Below, one piece after another: positions 11,911 to 12,581 of a stretch of 12,581 bases of DNA; the stretch's first letter is position 1; every line of letters starts with the position of its first letter. Location: assembly GCA_050944915.1 (NCBI GenBank), contig JBMNRY010000062.1:1-12581 (forward strand). Direction: 5' to 3'. The position numbers were made by a program, and so were the translations under genes. The DNA is from JBMNRY01 sp050944915 (GTDB lineage Bacteria > Bacillota > Limnochordia > JAAZLZ01). The notes under the pieces are model-generated. The model was not told where the DNA came from. It made no database searches and saw only the letters and a list, made by a program, of their open reading frames with translations.

Positions 11911-12581
11911 ATGCCGAAGAAAATCATGAGCTTCTTTTGTTTGCTTTTCTTGTTGGTTAGCCCCGTCTTAGCCCAAGGGGAGACATATACCATCGTCGTA
12001 ACCGCCAGTCGCATCCCCCAAGGTATCCTCGATGCGCCGGTGGCGGTCAGTATAGTGACCGCCGAGGAAATCGAAGCTTCAGGGGTCCAAACGGTTGAAG
12101 ATGCCTTGCGATTGGTATCGGGTTTGACCATCAGAAGCCAAGGCCCCGTTGGTAGCCAGGCTAGTGTGAGCCTGCGGGGTTCCACCAGCGCCCAAGTATT
12201 AGTCCTCGTCGACGGGCGGCCCATCAATTGTCCCCGCTCGGGAGGGGTCGATCTGTCTAACATACCGACGGGGAATGTCGAGCGAATCGAAGTCTTGAAA
12301 GGCCCGGCTTCTGCCCTTTACGGAGCCGATGCCTTGGCCGGTGTGATTAATATTATCACCAAAGGGGCATCGGGCCGTGGCGGCTATCTCCACACTAGTC
12401 TAGGCAGCAACGGTTATAGGTTTTATCGGGGTCAGATTCAGGATGGGAGCGATACCTTAGATCTTTTCCTCCATGCCGACTGGACTGGTTCGGCCAGTTT
12501 TCCCCAGAGTTCCTTCGGTGATTACGAACAAATCGCTTTCGGTGGTAGGCTTGATTATCAGATTTCCCCCTTTAGCAGCTG
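11911..12581 (+). CDS. btuB: BtuB-like TonB-dependent outer-membrane cobalamin receptor, N-terminal part
   Basis: The gene runs off the right edge; 223 codons are visible. A signal peptide (basic MPKK, hydrophobic core, VLA cleavage at about residue 21) exports it. A TonB-box-like TYTIVVTAS follows at once, then the plug domain: RIPQG, PVAVSIVTAEEI, GVQTVEDALRLVSGL, the SLRGS motif, VLVLVDGRPI, and the IPTGNVERIEVLKGPASALYGADALAGVINIITK block that closes the plug. The barrel strands begin at about residue 170. Position behind a cobalamin riboswitch makes vitamin B12 the expected ligand. ATG 11911 is chosen over ATG 11905 because GGGAGG (11896-11901) is 9 bases from the former and only 3 from the latter. 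Such a receptor needs an outer membrane and TonB/ExbBD, which are not in the window. Confidence 0.95.
   Translation, partial: MPKKIMSFFCLLFLLVSPVLAQGETYTIVVTASRIPQGILDAPVAVSIVTAEEIEASGVQTVEDALRLVSGLTIRSQGPVGSQASVSLRGSTSAQVLVLVDGRPINCPRSGGVDLSNIPTGNVERIEVLKGPASALYGADALAGVINIITKGASGRGGYLHTSLGSNGYRFYRGQIQDGSDTLDLFLHADWTGSASFPQSSFGDYEQIAFGGRLDYQISPFSS

Noticed and set aside
11739..12263. Minus-strand open frame of 174 codons over the cobalamin riboswitch and btuB start
   Set aside because: It covers the riboswitch and the plug domain of the receptor on the opposite strand; the translation looks like an antisense shadow.
1..12581. CRISPR array, insertion sequence, phage or toxin-antitoxin genes, attachment sites
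   Set aside because: No periodic repeats, transposase or integrase motifs, or terminal inverted repeats were seen; every sizeable gene has a recognisable housekeeping or stress-related family.

Overview
The window looks like a chromosomal segment of an anaerobic bacterium of the Firmicutes type that probably has an outer membrane. The Firmicutes-like signs are strong Shine-Dalgarno sequences (GGAGG variants), frequent TTG/GTG starts, a SAM-I (S-box) riboswitch with an intrinsic terminator ahead of metA, and consensus sigma-A promoters. The anaerobic signs are a rubrerythrin–desulfoferrodoxin operon and a cysteine-rich ferredoxin-like protein. The outer-membrane sign is a BtuB-like TonB-dependent receptor under a cobalamin riboswitch at the right edge. 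A diderm Firmicutes lineage (Limnochordia-, Halanaerobiales- or Negativicutes-like) would fit, but the exact taxon is inference. No mobile element, phage gene, CRISPR array, rRNA or tRNA was found.

Layout. 1-345: C-terminal part of a DUF2148 ferredoxin-domain protein. 512-2239: an orphan OppF-type ABC ATPase followed closely by a ZIP-family metal transporter, both on +. 2274-5087, on -: a secreted four-LysM protein, a cysteine-rich 4Fe-4S protein and a D-2-hydroxyacid dehydrogenase. 5088-5464: a 377-base divergent intergenic region rich in RNA-like structure. 5465-6247, on +: a PHP-domain phosphatase of the histidinol-phosphatase type. 6264-7319, on -: a malate/lactate-type (Ldh2/YiaK) dehydrogenase. 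7451-8453, on +: a perfect TTGACA-17-TATAAT promoter driving rubrerythrin and desulfoferrodoxin. 8474-9103, on -: a SRAP (YedK/HMCES-like) abasic-site protein. 9220-10319, on +: a LOG-family protein overlapping a MutT-like Nudix hydrolase. 10376-11557: SAM-I riboswitch and metA, whose Glu111 predicts acetyl-CoA as donor. 11631-12581: cobalamin riboswitch, terminator and the start of btuB.

How the genes fit together. Rubrerythrin and desulfoferrodoxin detoxify peroxide and superoxide in anaerobes. The neighbouring SRAP protein (abasic-site protection) and the LOG–Nudix pair (nucleotide hydrolysis) suggest, but do not prove, a stress and nucleotide-damage neighbourhood. MetA and the B12 receptor, each behind its own riboswitch, tie methionine synthesis to cobalamin supply. 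Two 2-hydroxyacid dehydrogenases from unrelated folds lie on either side of the PHP gene and may handle opposite stereoisomers.

The most unusual signal is non-coding. The leader of the D-2-hydroxyacid dehydrogenase (minus strand, about 5217 to 5088) can form two hairpins with complementary loops (GGTGA and TCACC). It also holds a GCTTT segment that can pair either within the upstream hairpin or with an AAAGC directly abutting the Shine-Dalgarno. This looks like a switch and I do not recognise it as a known riboswitch class.
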